Source: Candidatus Nitrosocosmicus arcticus (GTDB lineage Archaea > Thermoproteota > Nitrososphaeria > Nitrososphaerales > Nitrososphaeraceae). From it: 64,000 nt of DNA. The position numbers were made by a program, and so were the translations under genes. Below the pieces are notes generated by a model, which saw only the letters and a program-made list of their open reading frames with translations, was not told the DNA's origin and did no database searches. Below, piece by piece: positions 9,313-19,030 of the stretch. The stretch covers positions 62,001 through 126,000 of the forward strand of contig NZ_ML675583.1 in NCBI RefSeq assembly GCF_007826885.1. The letters are read 5' to 3'. Every line of letters starts with the position of its first letter. Positions within the stretch are counted from its first letter, which is position 1.

Positions 9313-9981
9313 CTAGTTATTTTTTTTGTGGTCATCGTCAAAATTACCGTCAGGATTATCGATAGCCCAGGGAAACCATTTGCCAATTATTTTGGCCCAA
9401 TCAAATTTAAATGTAAAAAATAATACCACAGCTAATATTAATACAGTTATTAGAGGAACTAAAATAGTTGAATATTCATTACTAGAATCCGTAACAACAA
9501 GGAATCTATCCATTATTGGTCGGCCCAGAAATACGGTGCCCCACACAATTGTTGCACCTAGGAAAAACTTGCCTGCGAATGTAAATAGAGCAAATCTAGA
9601 CGGACTGTATTTGGCAATTCCTAGAGGAATATATACCAGATCATCTGGTATGGGAGTTAAAGCGGCCACAAAAACCCCTATGCCACCATATTTGCTTAAT
9701 ACTTTCTGAAGAGGAAGCATTCGTGTTTTTGTCTTTTTACTTAGAATGTTCCTACCATAATAGCTTGCAATAAAGATTATTGTTTTTGCCAGAACTGCCC
9801 CCATAGTACTCAACAAAACAATTAGGTTTGGGTCCAGACTTTTATCTAGAGCTGAAGTGACTAAGACTGGAAAATAAGGGACTGGAATGAATGGAATAAT
9901 ACTACCTATAAAGCTGATTAAAAATATACCAATGTAACCTGAACTGCTGTAAAAAGAATATAGGTCCGGTATATCGATCAA
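9313..9981 (-). CDS. DedA/VTT-domain membrane protein
   Basis: A 222-residue integral membrane protein of the SNARE-associated/VTT family. Hydrophobic segments occur at about residues 15-40, 52-73, 98-118, 130-155 and 170-190. The family hallmarks are the re-entrant IPFIPVPYFPVLV near residue 30 and TPIPDDLVYIPLG near residue 112. DedA proteins are thought to act in lipid scrambling/undecaprenyl-type carrier recycling or proton-coupled transport. Start is TTG at 9981. It lies 85 bases after the FTR1 gene on the same strand, so co-transcription with iron uptake is possible. Confidence 0.82.
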   Translation of the reverse strand: MIDIPDLYSFYSSSGYIGIFLISFIGSIIPFIPVPYFPVLVTSALDKSLDPNLIVLLSTMGAVLAKTIIFIASYYGRNILSKKTKTRMLPLQKVLSKYGGIGVFVAALTPIPDDLVYIPLGIAKYSPSRFALFTFAGKFFLGATIVWGTVFLGRPIMDRFLVVTDSSNEYSTILVPLITVLILAVVLFFTFKFDWAKIIGKWFPWAIDNPDGNFDDDHKKNN

Positions 9982-10066
9982 ACAAAAGAATATTAAATTA
10001 ACAAATATAACTACTTTATCAATTTTATCAATTTTTTATAATAAGTATAGTAAATATTAGAAGTCT

Positions 10067-12493
10067 TTATCCTCCCTTTTGTACCTTCTTATCTTTGTCT
10101 CCCACGGACTTTCTCATTGAAGCTATAACTTGTTGACGCCTAGGTTGAATAATTAGAATATACAGTGAGCCGGCCAAGTATATCGCTAGTAATATGACTT
10201 GTCCCAAAACAGTTTCTAAAGTTGGATGGATCCCAGTCATAGTTGCCACATTAATATCGAATCTAGGAATTATACTCAGCAGATGAGTGGTTGGAATCCA
10301 TCCGAGCTCTTGGAATTCACGTAAAGCATTACCCAAGAATGTTATCGACATAAAAGCTCCAACTCCCATTGTAAGTCCAAACAAAACCCTTAAAGGTAAT
10401 TTCTTTCCCAGTTTTCTAATTATAAAGACGACTGCAATTATTACAGCCATGCCCACTATTAAACCTGCAAGTACGTATAACTCCATATATTTTGCAAAAG
10501 AAAATAGAGCTTGATAAAACAAGACTGTTTCGAAGCCTTCTCGATACACAGTAAAGAAAGACAGCAAAACAAATACCATAAAACTACCAGTAGTCGTAGC
10601 TTGCCAGACTTTAGCTTTAACAAATTCAATCCATTTCTTAGTTTCAATCTTGTTTAGAACCCAGAAGCTAACCCAGAATAACACAGCTACTGCAGAAATG
10701 CCAGCAATAGCCTCAATAAGTTCTCTTTGTGCACCAGATATTTCTATTATGAATTCAGCAATAACCCATGTTACAGCAGTCAGTGCAATAGCAAGCGCAA
10801 CTCCAGCGTATACGTGCTTTTTGTACTTTTCATTTCGTGATGCCTCCAAGTATGTCAAAATGGCACCGAGTATCAAGGCAGCCTCCAAACCTTCTCTAAA
10901 AATTATTGAAAATGATGAAGAGAATGCAATAGCAGGTGCAACTACCCCGATACCCGAAACAAACCGTTCGGATTCATCTAATCCACTTTTAAGTTCGGCA
11001 ATCTTAGAAACGACTTGATCGGGTGGAGCATTTGAAGTAATTAGGTTACGGAATTCAGCAAATTTGATTTCCATGTCAAGGGTAAAATCTGGATCAATCG
11101 GTCTCAAAGGTATTTCAATATTTTCATAACTGTCAAGATAAGCTGATCTAGCGGTTGCCAGTGCCTGAGAGGAATCATTTTGATTATAGACAGCTATCAC
11201 CTCATCCAGTTTAACTCTGATTGTATCTATGTCGTTACGAACCTGGCCCTTGAAATCTTCCGAGGTTTCGCCCATGGAACGTCTTTCACCGGTGTAAATT
11301 CCAAACCCCTGTTTTAGAGAATCAATATTGGCAGTATTCGTAACAAAAGAAGATGGTATTGTAAAATTATTGTTTGACTGTGCACCACTGGCAGTACTCA
11401 GCAACTGTTTGGAAATTTCTAGATCATCTTTTATGTTAGAAATGTAAGCCTCAATGTCAGCAAGTGAAGTTTGATTTTTGATTAGAGCACGTAGATTTTC
11501 TCTCATATTTGTTTCTATTTGCAACATTAGGGTGGAATTTACCTCTTCGATTGGGGCTTCTAAATATTCATAGTTATCCAAGTAGGCAGCAGATACATTT
11601 TTGTCTGCAGCAAGGTAATTACCATTTTGAATGGAGGAAATTGCATTATCTAACAGAATATCTATGTTATCATAATAGACTTGGAGAGATGGATCAACTT
11701 TGCTAGTTGTGCTTTGCATACGAATATTATTAGATTCGTTCAAATCATTCTCTATTGCGGAAACTATTGTTGAAAACTCTTGCGTATTATCACTCTTGGA
11801 ATCTATTATTGTATTCAAATCTGTGATAAAATATTCTATCTCTTTAGACTTTGCATCAGTCATATTTGGCTTTAATATTTCAAAAATTGTATTTGATTGA
11901 TTTACCAATCCTCTTGTATTCTCATAATCGATCATGGCAAAGTTTGCAGCATTAGTGTCAGCAATTTTTGAAGAGTTCAAGTATAACCCATATGAATTAT
12001 GGGCGTCTCTTAATAGATAGGACATGGTTTGAGATTCAAGAATGGAAAAATCTTGTGCAGAAAGCGTATTTTTCAGTTTTGAATAAAAATCGTCAATTAT
12101 GTTTTTGGAATCAATTATTTCAGTCAGAATAATAGGAGAATCAGGAGTAGAGCGAATTTGCAACGGAATATCGGTTAGTTTATTTTCTAAATTTGTGGTC
12201 AATTCTCCATCAATAGAAATGGCAACGGGCTTAATGGATGGGAAGATTATGGAGTGAGGAATATAAGCGTGTTCAAATAAAAGAGAATTATTATTAGTAT
12301 TTATTTTATTTAATAGGATATCAATTTGCGCATCCATTCTATTTAGATTGATATTCAAAAGCAATAGATCCTCATTTGATATTGCAAGATTCTCAATGGA
12401 AGTAGAATATTGGGCTAGAACATTATTGACAGACGAAAATAAGATATTTACTATCAGCAAAAGTAGGATAAAAGTTACAAGTAGGTTTACCAC
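10067..12493 (-). CDS. FTR1-family iron permease with large extracytoplasmic domain
   Basis: High-affinity iron permease related to yeast Ftr1 and bacterial EfeU. An N-terminal signal (residues ~1-27) is followed by about 480 extracytoplasmic residues that contain repeated helical modules, two with the signature AYLDNYEYLE and AYLDSYENIE, rich in acidic residues. The C-terminal ~290 residues hold the membrane domain with the two essential motifs REGLE (near residue 529) and REGFE (near 648). The tail is basic and cytoplasmic. No multicopper ferroxidase is adjacent. A DtxR-like palindrome at 12570-12583 lies upstream, so expression is probably iron-responsive. Confidence 0.9.
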   Translation of the reverse strand: MVNLLVTFILLLLIVNILFSSVNNVLAQYSTSIENLAISNEDLLLLNINLNRMDAQIDILLNKINTNNNSLLFEHAYIPHSIIFPSIKPVAISIDGELTTNLENKLTDIPLQIRSTPDSPIILTEIIDSKNIIDDFYSKLKNTLSAQDFSILESQTMSYLLRDAHNSYGLYLNSSKIADTNAANFAMIDYENTRGLVNQSNTIFEILKPNMTDAKSKEIEYFITDLNTIIDSKSDNTQEFSTIVSAIENDLNESNNIRMQSTTSKVDPSLQVYYDNIDILLDNAISSIQNGNYLAADKNVSAAYLDNYEYLEAPIEEVNSTLMLQIETNMRENLRALIKNQTSLADIEAYISNIKDDLEISKQLLSTASGAQSNNNFTIPSSFVTNTANIDSLKQGFGIYTGERRSMGETSEDFKGQVRNDIDTIRVKLDEVIAVYNQNDSSQALATARSAYLDSYENIEIPLRPIDPDFTLDMEIKFAEFRNLITSNAPPDQVVSKIAELKSGLDESERFVSGIGVVAPAIAFSSSFSIIFREGLEAALILGAILTYLEASRNEKYKKHVYAGVALAIALTAVTWVIAEFIIEISGAQRELIEAIAGISAVAVLFWVSFWVLNKIETKKWIEFVKAKVWQATTTGSFMVFVLLSFFTVYREGFETVLFYQALFSFAKYMELYVLAGLIVGMAVIIAVVFIIRKLGKKLPLRVLFGLTMGVGAFMSITFLGNALREFQELGWIPTTHLLSIIPRFDINVATMTGIHPTLETVLGQVILLAIYLAGSLYILIIQPRRQQVIASMRKSVGDKDKKVQKGG

Positions 12494-12569
12494 ATTCTTT
12501 TACCTCGCATATATGCGCTAAAAATAGGATTAGAGTGACCTACTAGACATGGTGTTAATACTATTAACA

Positions 12570-12583
12570 TTAGGCTTCCCTAA
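12570..12583 (-). promoter_or_regulatory. DtxR-like operator upstream of the FTR1 gene
   Basis: TTAGGCTTCCCTAA is a perfect TTAGG-N4-CCTAA palindrome, the same pattern found twice at 4911-4941. It lies 77-90 bases before the FTR1 start. A TATA-like GTTTAAAT (12599-12606, reverse strand) lies further upstream, so the operator would fall near the transcription start. The rest of 12494-12772 shows no gene. Confidence 0.7.
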
Positions 12584-12772
12584 TTTTATTGGATATGCAA
12601 TTTAAACATTCTTTGTTAAATTTACTATTTTTGACATAGCATGATTAAAGTTATTTCAATAATTCATCAAAATTTTTAATTAATGTATAAAAGTAGTATT
12701 ATGAAATAAATATAATTAGTAATACTTTGTGGAAAATACAGTAAAATAATAAAAAGTAAAAAAATGGTTAAA

Positions 12773-13234
12773 TCAAAGAGTTAATGCAACGTCCGAAGAT
12801 AATGGATTTGATAGTGTTTCAGTCTTATTCAAATCAGTTAGAGTGACATTTGTCTTTACACTTGTTAGAGAAGGGTCAGCGAAGGAAGTAGCAAATTGAA
12901 TAATTCCCGATTCAGTTATTGTAAAGCCGTTTGGATAGGATGAGGTCTTTAATAGAGTTCCATTAGGTGCAAACACCTGCATGACTCCGTTAATAGTGGA
13001 ATCTACTAGCGAAAGATCCTTGGTTTGATAGTCAACCAAAAGTTTTACTTGATTAAGGGATGGATTGGAAGTTAACGGTCCGAAGGTAGCAGAATTTAGA
13101 CCTATCGTAATTTTTTCTAATGATTGTGCATTTATGCCATTAAATGAATAGGCACCAAAAAGTAACAAAGTAGCAGCAAACAGAGTTGCAGAAAGCAGCA
13201 CAATTCTTTTGTGATTTGCTAATGAATTAAACAT
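12773..13234 (-). CDS. Small secreted protein of unknown function
   Basis: I choose the ATG at 13234 because it starts a normal signal peptide (MFNSLANHKR, then a hydrophobic stretch to GINAQ, about residue 36); an upstream in-frame ATG at 13291 would translate a TATA-like region. The mature part (~115 aa) is Thr/Ser/Leu-rich and probably all-beta: LVDYQTKDLSLVDSTINGVM, then FAPNGTLLKTSSYPNGF. No cysteines or metal motifs are seen. A degenerate copy of its N-terminal region exists at 4945-5043. Function unknown. Confidence 0.7.
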   Translation of the reverse strand: MFNSLANHKRIVLLSATLFAATLLLFGAYSFNGINAQSLEKITIGLNSATFGPLTSNPSLNQVKLLVDYQTKDLSLVDSTINGVMQVFAPNGTLLKTSSYPNGFTITESGIIQFATSFADPSLTSVKTNVTLTDLNKTETLSNPLSSDVALTL

Positions 13235-13356
13235 CAATTTAAAATTTAATATAATACTATAAAAACAATATGTTAAGATATAACTATACATTTTACTAAA
13301 ATAATTTATATAAAAATAAAATTTGATTTTATGAAGATAAAAAGTTAAAGGTGAGA

Positions 13357-14586
13357 TTATTTATTTTCATAAGCCACCTCCTGGTGATACGAAATATCCA
13401 GACCCAAGTCCTCTTCTTCTTCCTTCGCTCTAATCCCTATAGCATAGTCTATAAGCTTCAAGATTACAAATGTTCCAACAAATCCCATTAATGCACCAAC
13501 TCCAACTCCTAAAGCCTGGATTGGTAACTGCATTGGATTTCCATATAGCCAACCGTTTGGACCGATTGGATTAATGGCCTGCGTTGCAAATAGACCTATC
13601 CACAAACTGCCAACTATCCCAGTAATTCCGTGAACAGAGCTTACATCCAAAACATCATCAATCTTTAATCTCTCCTTTATCAATACAATTCCGTAATAGG
13701 ATGCAAAGCCCAATACTATACCTAATATGAATGCCCATTGGCCCGTGATGAAACCCGCAGTTGGAGTAATTCCAGCCAACCCAGAAATTGCACCATTTAT
13801 TGCTGCACTAACGGTAGGCTTTCCAGTCCTCTTCCAACTTAGTAGTATCCAAACAAGTGCACAAGTACATGCTCCCATTTGCGTTGCAAGTAGAGCACTC
13901 GCTGCAAGGGCACCTGATGCCAGAGCACTACCTGCGTTGAAACCAAACCATCCTAGCCACAGAAGAGTAGCTCCTATGGCCGCAAGCGGAAGATTATGAG
14001 GCACCATGATTTCCGGACCAAATCCTTTTCGTCTACCCAAGACCAACGCCGAGGCTAGAGCCGCCATACCCGCACTTGTGTGGATAACTATACCTCCTGC
14101 AAAATCAAAGACTCCTAACTTTGCCAGCCAACCGCCACCCCATATCCAATGGGCGAGCGGGTAGTAAATTACTAGGCTCCATACAATTATGAAAATGAAA
14201 AAGGCACTCCATTTCATACGTTCTGCAAAAGCTCCAGTAATTAACAGAGGAGTTATGACTGCGAACATCATTTGGTAAGCACCGAAGTTAACTCCAGGTA
14301 TTGTAGCGGCCCAAGAAACCGAATCGCTAAATGGTACATTGTTAAAGAAAAACCATGAAAGATCTCCTATAATTCCATTAACATCCGGTGCAAACACTAA
14401 CGTGAAGCCAACTATAAACCAAAGGGTTGATAGTAAAGCCATTCCCGTCATAGTCTGCATAATAACGGACAAAGAATTTTTCAATCTGATTAACCCTGCT
14501 TCAAAAAAGCCTAGAGCAGGGGTCATCAAAAATACTAATCCAGTGCAGATTAACATCCACGTCGTATCACCAGTATCTATTGCCAA
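13357..14586 (-). CDS. amt: Ammonium transporter (Amt/MEP/Rh family)
   Basis: A 409-residue polytopic membrane protein importing ammonium, the energy substrate and nitrogen source of ammonia oxidisers. Family features include the N-terminal ALGFFEAGLIR, the DFAGGIVIHTSAG motif near residue 150 and SSVHGITGIVGSLW near residue 315 with the twin pore histidines (H in IHTSAG and SVHG). The C-terminal cytoplasmic tail is short and acidic (EEEEDLGLD). Start is TTG at 14586. A TATA-like CTTTATAAT at 14610-14618 lies about 25 bases upstream, suggesting an almost leaderless transcript. No GlnK gene is adjacent. Confidence 0.96.
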   Translation of the reverse strand: MAIDTGDTTWMLICTGLVFLMTPALGFFEAGLIRLKNSLSVIMQTMTGMALLSTLWFIVGFTLVFAPDVNGIIGDLSWFFFNNVPFSDSVSWAATIPGVNFGAYQMMFAVITPLLITGAFAERMKWSAFFIFIIVWSLVIYYPLAHWIWGGGWLAKLGVFDFAGGIVIHTSAGMAALASALVLGRRKGFGPEIMVPHNLPLAAIGATLLWLGWFGFNAGSALASGALAASALLATQMGACTCALVWILLSWKRTGKPTVSAAINGAISGLAGITPTAGFITGQWAFILGIVLGFASYYGIVLIKERLKIDDVLDVSSVHGITGIVGSLWIGLFATQAINPIGPNGWLYGNPMQLPIQALGVGVGALMGFVGTFVILKLIDYAIGIRAKEEEEDLGLDISYHQEVAYENK

Positions 14587-14958
14587 CGGTCACAAAAGGT
14601 TTACAGTAGATTATAAAGTTTTTCCTTTTTTACTTAAAAATTTTAAGTAAAACGAATAGATTAATAAAATTATCATAAAATTTTGATTTTTTGATAAACA
14701 GATTTGAACGCATAGAATTATTAAGGTTCTAATTTTGATTCGTTCGAATGCCTGATCATTTGTGTTGACTTAAGATACAAGTAATTAGTTGTCAAAACGG
14801 TAATATATGAGTAAAGAAAAAATTTTGCGATTGCAATACTTCGCTTCAGTCTACTTCATTTAAAATAATGAGAAATTAAATCTGATAATAATAGTTCTGA
14901 CTAACTTAACTTAACTCTAAAAAACAAAAAAATGATAAATTATTTTTCTTTTTCTTAC
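14587..14958. other. Intergenic region with amt promoter
   Basis: About 370 bases. The TATA-like element of amt (14610-14618, reverse strand) lies at its left end. The remainder is AT-rich with an imperfect hairpin-forming stretch near 14710-14750 (GAACGCATAG...ATTCGTTCG). No gene is supported. Confidence 0.5.
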
Positions 14959-15282
14959 TTACTGAAATTTAAAGTTCTTCCAAAAGTTCATGAATTCCAT
15001 ATTCTTTCCATCAAAAGGTCCCTTATCTGTCAATTGAGATTGAGTTTCAAAAGGTCCCTTATCTGTCAATTGAGTATTGTTACTTGTGGAATTTTCAGAT
15101 AAAGCTGTATGACAGGTTTGAGCATTATTACAGGTTGTTACAACACAGGTATCGTTTCTACAATTTTTTTCGTAATATGTAGAAGTACTATTATTGCTAT
15201 TAAGCGAATATCCATAAGGAACTTGGACTACGGAAAACCCAATAACAAGTATTAGCATAAAAATAAGATAAGCGTTCATCAA
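14959..15282 (-). CDS. Small secreted protein with duplicated LTDKGPF motif
   Basis: A 107-residue protein with a signal peptide (residues ~1-26). The mature part has four cysteines in CRNDTCVVTTCNNAQTC, suggesting disulphides or metal binding, a Ser/Asn/Thr-rich stretch, and a direct repeat QLTDKGPF-Q/x-LTDKGPF produced by a duplicated ~25-base segment (15012-15036 and 15051-15075). Homology is not recognised. Likely an exported or surface-associated protein; being small it could also be a mis-called frame, but the signal peptide and Cys pattern argue for a gene. Confidence 0.6.
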   Translation of the reverse strand: MMNAYLIFMLILVIGFSVVQVPYGYSLNSNNSTSTYYEKNCRNDTCVVTTCNNAQTCHTALSENSTSNNTQLTDKGPFETQSQLTDKGPFDGKNMEFMNFWKNFKFQ

Positions 15283-15402
15283 CTAAAATTACTATTCATC
15301 ATATTTCTAAATTTTGATACAATCTTAAAGCCGATTACTTACTAAGTATTAACAATAAGAAAACAAAAAAATATTATACATAAAATATCATTAAAATAAA
15401 AT

Positions 15403-16434
15403 ATGAAAGCCCTTTTCTTTAACAAGCCCGGCATCGAAAATTTGATCTTTAGTGATTACCAATTACCAGATATAAGAGATGATGAAATCCTAGTAGAAAC
15501 TAAGTGTACTAGTGTCAATCCCATTGATTATTATACTGTAACCGGAATACACGGAGTAAACGGTCCAGCAATGAAGATAAATCCATATCCTCATATTGCC
15601 GGCTCTGAAATTGCTGGGACTATAAAAAGCAAAGGCGAAAGAGTAAACAATACAATTAGAGAAGGCGACAGGGTTATAATATATAACAGAGTATTTGACG
15701 GAATATGTAAATATTGTAAAAATAATCATCAAATGCTTTGTGAAAATGGTGGAATGATAGGTATTTCAAGGAACGGCGGATTTGCAGAATATGTAATAGT
15801 TCCTCAACAAAATATCATAAAAATTCCTGATGGACTAGACTGGGAACTTGCCTGTGGTTTACCAATAGCCGGCTTAACAGCCTACAACGCAATACAAGAA
15901 TCAAGACTTAAATCAGAAGAAAAGCTTGTGGTATTTGGCGGTTCTGGCAATACAGGTCTTTTCTGCACCCAGATTGGCAAGCTTATTGATGCTATAACAA
16001 TATCACTTTCCTCTAAACCATGGATTAAGGAATATGGTGCGGACTATGTTTTACCAATTGACGAAAACCTCAGAGAAAAAATACTAGAGATTACAAATGG
16101 AACTATGGCGGACGTAGTCATAAATTCACTTGGAGAAAACACGTGGGCAAAAGGAATGGATATAGTTGGAAAACTGGGAAGAATAATTACATTTGGTGTA
16201 CTCACTGGTGGTAACTTATTCATAGATGGCAGATTATTGTATAATAAGCAAATTACAATTAAAGGTACTACTGGAGGATCTGTTGAAGGTTTACTAAATC
16301 TCATAGAGATGACAAAAGAGCAGAGCATTAGAACCAAAATTTGGAAAAGATATTCTTTGGAGGATTCAAAAATAGCCATAGAAAAGATTTTTGACAAGAA
16401 CAGAGAAGGAAGGATCATTATAGAAAACTATTAA
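15403..16434 (+). CDS. Zinc-binding MDR-family alcohol dehydrogenase-like protein
   Basis: A 343-residue medium-chain dehydrogenase/reductase. The N-terminal GroES-like part has GSEIAGTI near residue 67; the structural zinc lobe survives as CKYCKNNHQMLC (about residues 103-114), which has only three of the usual four cysteines. The nucleotide-binding motif is GGSGNTG near residue 185. The catalytic zinc Cys near residue 40 is not evident (SVNPIDYY), so it may act as a quinone/enoyl-type reductase rather than a classic zinc alcohol dehydrogenase. Substrate unknown; it stands alone between small secreted-protein genes. Confidence 0.85.
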   Translation: MKALFFNKPGIENLIFSDYQLPDIRDDEILVETKCTSVNPIDYYTVTGIHGVNGPAMKINPYPHIAGSEIAGTIKSKGERVNNTIREGDRVIIYNRVFDGICKYCKNNHQMLCENGGMIGISRNGGFAEYVIVPQQNIIKIPDGLDWELACGLPIAGLTAYNAIQESRLKSEEKLVVFGGSGNTGLFCTQIGKLIDAITISLSSKPWIKEYGADYVLPIDENLREKILEITNGTMADVVINSLGENTWAKGMDIVGKLGRIITFGVLTGGNLFIDGRLLYNKQITIKGTTGGSVEGLLNLIEMTKEQSIRTKIWKRYSLEDSKIAIEKIFDKNREGRIIIENY

Positions 16435-16585
16435 TGAATTTTAGTTACGAATCTCCGGTCGTATTATAGTATTTAATAAACACTAGACAAAACATCATCT
16501 TATTTTATAATTAAAATCATAATGATATATTCTAAATTACTAACTAAGGTATTACTTTTATAATAAGAAAATTTATTGATAGTAT

Positions 16586-16894
16586 ATGAATAATCTAGGC
16601 AAGTTATCCGTTGTAATGATAGCTATTTTCGTAGCAGGTAATTCCATTTATCCAGTTAGTCAACTGGTAAATGCACAATTGGATATTTTAGAGACACCTA
16701 CAAATCCAAATAACACCTCAACAACAACGACAACAGCAACTCCAAAAGCCGTGGACACCGACAAAAGTGCAAAGATAAAAGAAGCATTAGCTAACATATT
16801 TGAAATATATCAAGCTCTTGCAGAAAAGGGCGATGTAGATTCTTTGCTAAAGCTAAATACTATAGAGAGAATATTGCTAGAATTATTGAGATAA
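16586..16894 (+). CDS. Small secreted protein
   Basis: A 102-residue protein with a clear signal peptide ending near residue 31 (VSQLVNAQ), a Thr-rich linker (STTTTTATPKAV) and a C-terminal amphipathic helical part (IKEALANIFEIYQALAEKGD...LLKLNTIERILLELL). No known domain is recognised. The gene converges on nirK, ending 83 bases from it. A small exported helical protein of unknown role. Confidence 0.65.
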   Translation: MNNLGKLSVVMIAIFVAGNSIYPVSQLVNAQLDILETPTNPNNTSTTTTTATPKAVDTDKSAKIKEALANIFEIYQALAEKGDVDSLLKLNTIERILLELLR

Positions 16895-16977
16895 CATAAT
16901 AACTTTAATTTTTTTTATTTTAATATAACAATAATTTTTCAGGTTTTATAATTAGTTAAATGCTAAAAAAAAGTGGT

Positions 16978-18204
16978 TTATGTTGTGGATGAGGTGTTTT
17001 GACCGTTCCATGCTAGTGGAGTACCAAGCATGTATGGTTTTACATTCACCGGAATGCTGTTTTCACCAGTTGGTGGAATTGCATTGGATGGATTTGAATC
17101 ATCGGTTAAGCCTAATAAGTTGCTTGTACCATTGTCTGGGCCATCAACTACAACTAAACCTGCTTGACCTTTGAATAATTGTGAGTAGTCATGGTTTACA
17201 AAGGCGTAAACTCCTGGTTGGTCAAATACTACATCAACAATTGCATCATTAGATCCACCTACTGTGTAGGTTTGTTTACCTATTCCGCTAACTATGCTAC
17301 CATCAGTGACTCTGTCAAGCATTTCACCTACAATGTGGAAGTTAGTTGGAAGGTCACCGTGATTAAGCAAGAAGAATCTTACGTGGTCACCTTGTTTAAA
17401 GAACAGTGTTGTTGCATTTGCGGTCTTGGTAATTACTGGATCATATCCAAATGGAATACCATTTATCCATGAAGCAGTTGGAGCGTGTGCGAACATTGCT
17501 GCGGCGTCATATTGGCCTGATGGGTCTAAGTAATATTCTGAGAATTGGAATGCAACTTCTTTAGCATCTGCATCTACATCTGCTGTTGTTATTGCATTAG
17601 TACCATTCTCTACTGCTACACCTTCATAACCAGTATAACCAACTTGTGGATCTACAATTACACCACCAACCATTCCTTGGAATACGTGTTGGTCCATTGT
17701 CAATACTGCATTACCTTCACAGTGATATTTGAAGAATCCTGGTTGACTTGCAACAAAGCTGTATTGCTTAGAATCACTTACATTAATTGGACCAAAGTTT
17801 GGAACTGCACTTAATGTGGATGCATGATGATCCAAGCTATGAATTAATGTGTTATTTGGGTGGTTGATTATGTTAATGTTCAATACATCACCTTGAGTGA
17901 CACGTACAGTTGGTCCTGGGATAGTACCATTCCATGTTAATGCGGCTATACTTTGACCACCTGGTAATGTGAGATTCTTCTCTACAGCAACAAATGTTAC
18001 ATTCTTCACTGGGGCTTCACTTTCAGATGCCTCTTCAGTAGAGATTTGTTGGAAGGATCCGCCCATAACTAAATTCATATCGGCTAATGTTAATTGACCT
18101 TGATCATTTGATATTGCAAATGATTTCATGTTGATGCCAGGAAGTAAAACTAATCCGGACATCAGAACAGCTGATAAAGCAAAAATTGCTAATGTACTCT
18201 TCAT
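16978..18204 (-). CDS. nirK: Copper nitrite reductase (thaumarchaeal NirK-type multicopper oxidase)
   Basis: A 408-residue exported two-domain cupredoxin enzyme reducing nitrite to NO, or acting with hydroxylamine/NO in ammonia oxidation. A signal peptide precedes the mature protein (~residue 30). All key residues are visible: type 1 copper ligands H122, C162, H173, M178; type 2 ligands H127 and H161 plus a His in VNHDY near residue 334; the catalytic Asp (D125 in HSLDHH) and the second-sphere His in FHIVGE near residue 280. The gene is less AT-rich than its neighbours, consistent with high expression. A strong TATA box (TTATATAAAA) lies at 18253-18262. Confidence 0.93.
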   Translation of the reverse strand: MKSTLAIFALSAVLMSGLVLLPGINMKSFAISNDQGQLTLADMNLVMGGSFQQISTEEASESEAPVKNVTFVAVEKNLTLPGGQSIAALTWNGTIPGPTVRVTQGDVLNINIINHPNNTLIHSLDHHASTLSAVPNFGPINVSDSKQYSFVASQPGFFKYHCEGNAVLTMDQHVFQGMVGGVIVDPQVGYTGYEGVAVENGTNAITTADVDADAKEVAFQFSEYYLDPSGQYDAAAMFAHAPTASWINGIPFGYDPVITKTANATTLFFKQGDHVRFFLLNHGDLPTNFHIVGEMLDRVTDGSIVSGIGKQTYTVGGSNDAIVDVVFDQPGVYAFVNHDYSQLFKGQAGLVVVDGPDNGTSNLLGLTDDSNPSNAIPPTGENSIPVNVKPYMLGTPLAWNGQNTSSTT

Positions 18205-18638
18205 TGAGATAAATTAGATAGAAGATATTCTTAAACCTTTTGGACATAAGAATTTTATATAACATTTTATCTAATGCGAAATATTGATTAATATTTGTAA
18301 TAAAATGAATAATATTTACTGTCAACCGCAAAGAATGTAAATCTTTAACAAAACTTCGACCACTTGTTTGATTATCAAATTCTTATTGAAATAATTAAGA
18401 ATTTTGTAATATTTATTGAAAATCTCAAACAATTCGGAATATTATCTAGGAATTATGAATATTATAGTGCCAGTGCTAGCTATTCCGAGGTATGGCTGAT
18501 ATTACCAGGCCTTCCATTTTAGAATGTTGAAGGAAAGGAGAAAAATCTACTTCGGAAATAGTAAGAGACAATTCAAAAAACCTGACGTCGAGTAACATAG
18601 TATGGATATCTTTAATACCTTTTTTGACTGTACATTGA
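18205..18638. other. Intergenic region with nirK promoter
   Basis: About 430 bases. The nirK TATA box (TTATATAAAA, reverse strand, 18253-18262) implies a leader of roughly 25-30 bases. The remainder contains an imperfect palindromic block near 18440-18500 (ATTCGGAATATT and CTATTCCGAGG). No protein or RNA gene is supported. Confidence 0.55.
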
Positions 18639-18971
18639 TTGGAAAGGAAAGATAAAAAAAGCTTGTCTGGAAAATCTCAAATATCTGAGAAGGAAACTGC
18701 TTTGTCTACTCTTGATTTTGGTACAATGGAGTTTATGAAATGGTTAATAGCAAAAGATACAAATTCTGGAGATACTTTGATTGTCGTCAAAGATTTCCTT
18801 GTTAATAAATATGTAATTTTATTTGATAGAAGTATTTTAAGAGATGTTATAGTTGGTTACAGAGAGTGTATGCCTTGGTGTATGACTTGCAATACGGATG
18901 ATTGTGGTCATGTTGGATTTGCAATTTGCTTGAAGCAAGATTATGATAGAGATGACCAAGTGATTTTTTAA
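18639..18971 (+). CDS. Hypothetical Cys-rich protein, 110 aa
   Basis: Not recognised as a named family. The distinctive part is CMPWCMTCNTDDCGHVGFAIC (residues ~82-102 minus ends), five cysteines plus a histidine, which looks like a zinc or iron-sulfur site. The N-terminal 30 residues are polar and charged; residues 35-75 form a mixed beta/helical core (TLIVVKDFLVNKYVILF). Start is a TTG at 18639; a downstream ATG near 18726 would remove the charged N-terminus. It lies head-to-head with nirK and tail-to-tail with the decayed antiporter. Confidence 0.6.
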   Translation: MERKDKKSLSGKSQISEKETALSTLDFGTMEFMKWLIAKDTNSGDTLIVVKDFLVNKYVILFDRSILRDVIVGYRECMPWCMTCNTDDCGHVGFAICLKQDYDRDDQVIF

Positions 18972-19030
18972 GATATCTCGGGTAGATGTGAACAAAAATG
19001 TTATAAATTTATTTTGATTCATAAATTTAC

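Noticed and set aside
16980-17814. Several plus-strand frames antisense to nirK
   Set aside because: NirK has every copper ligand in place; the antisense frames are a by-product of its codon use.
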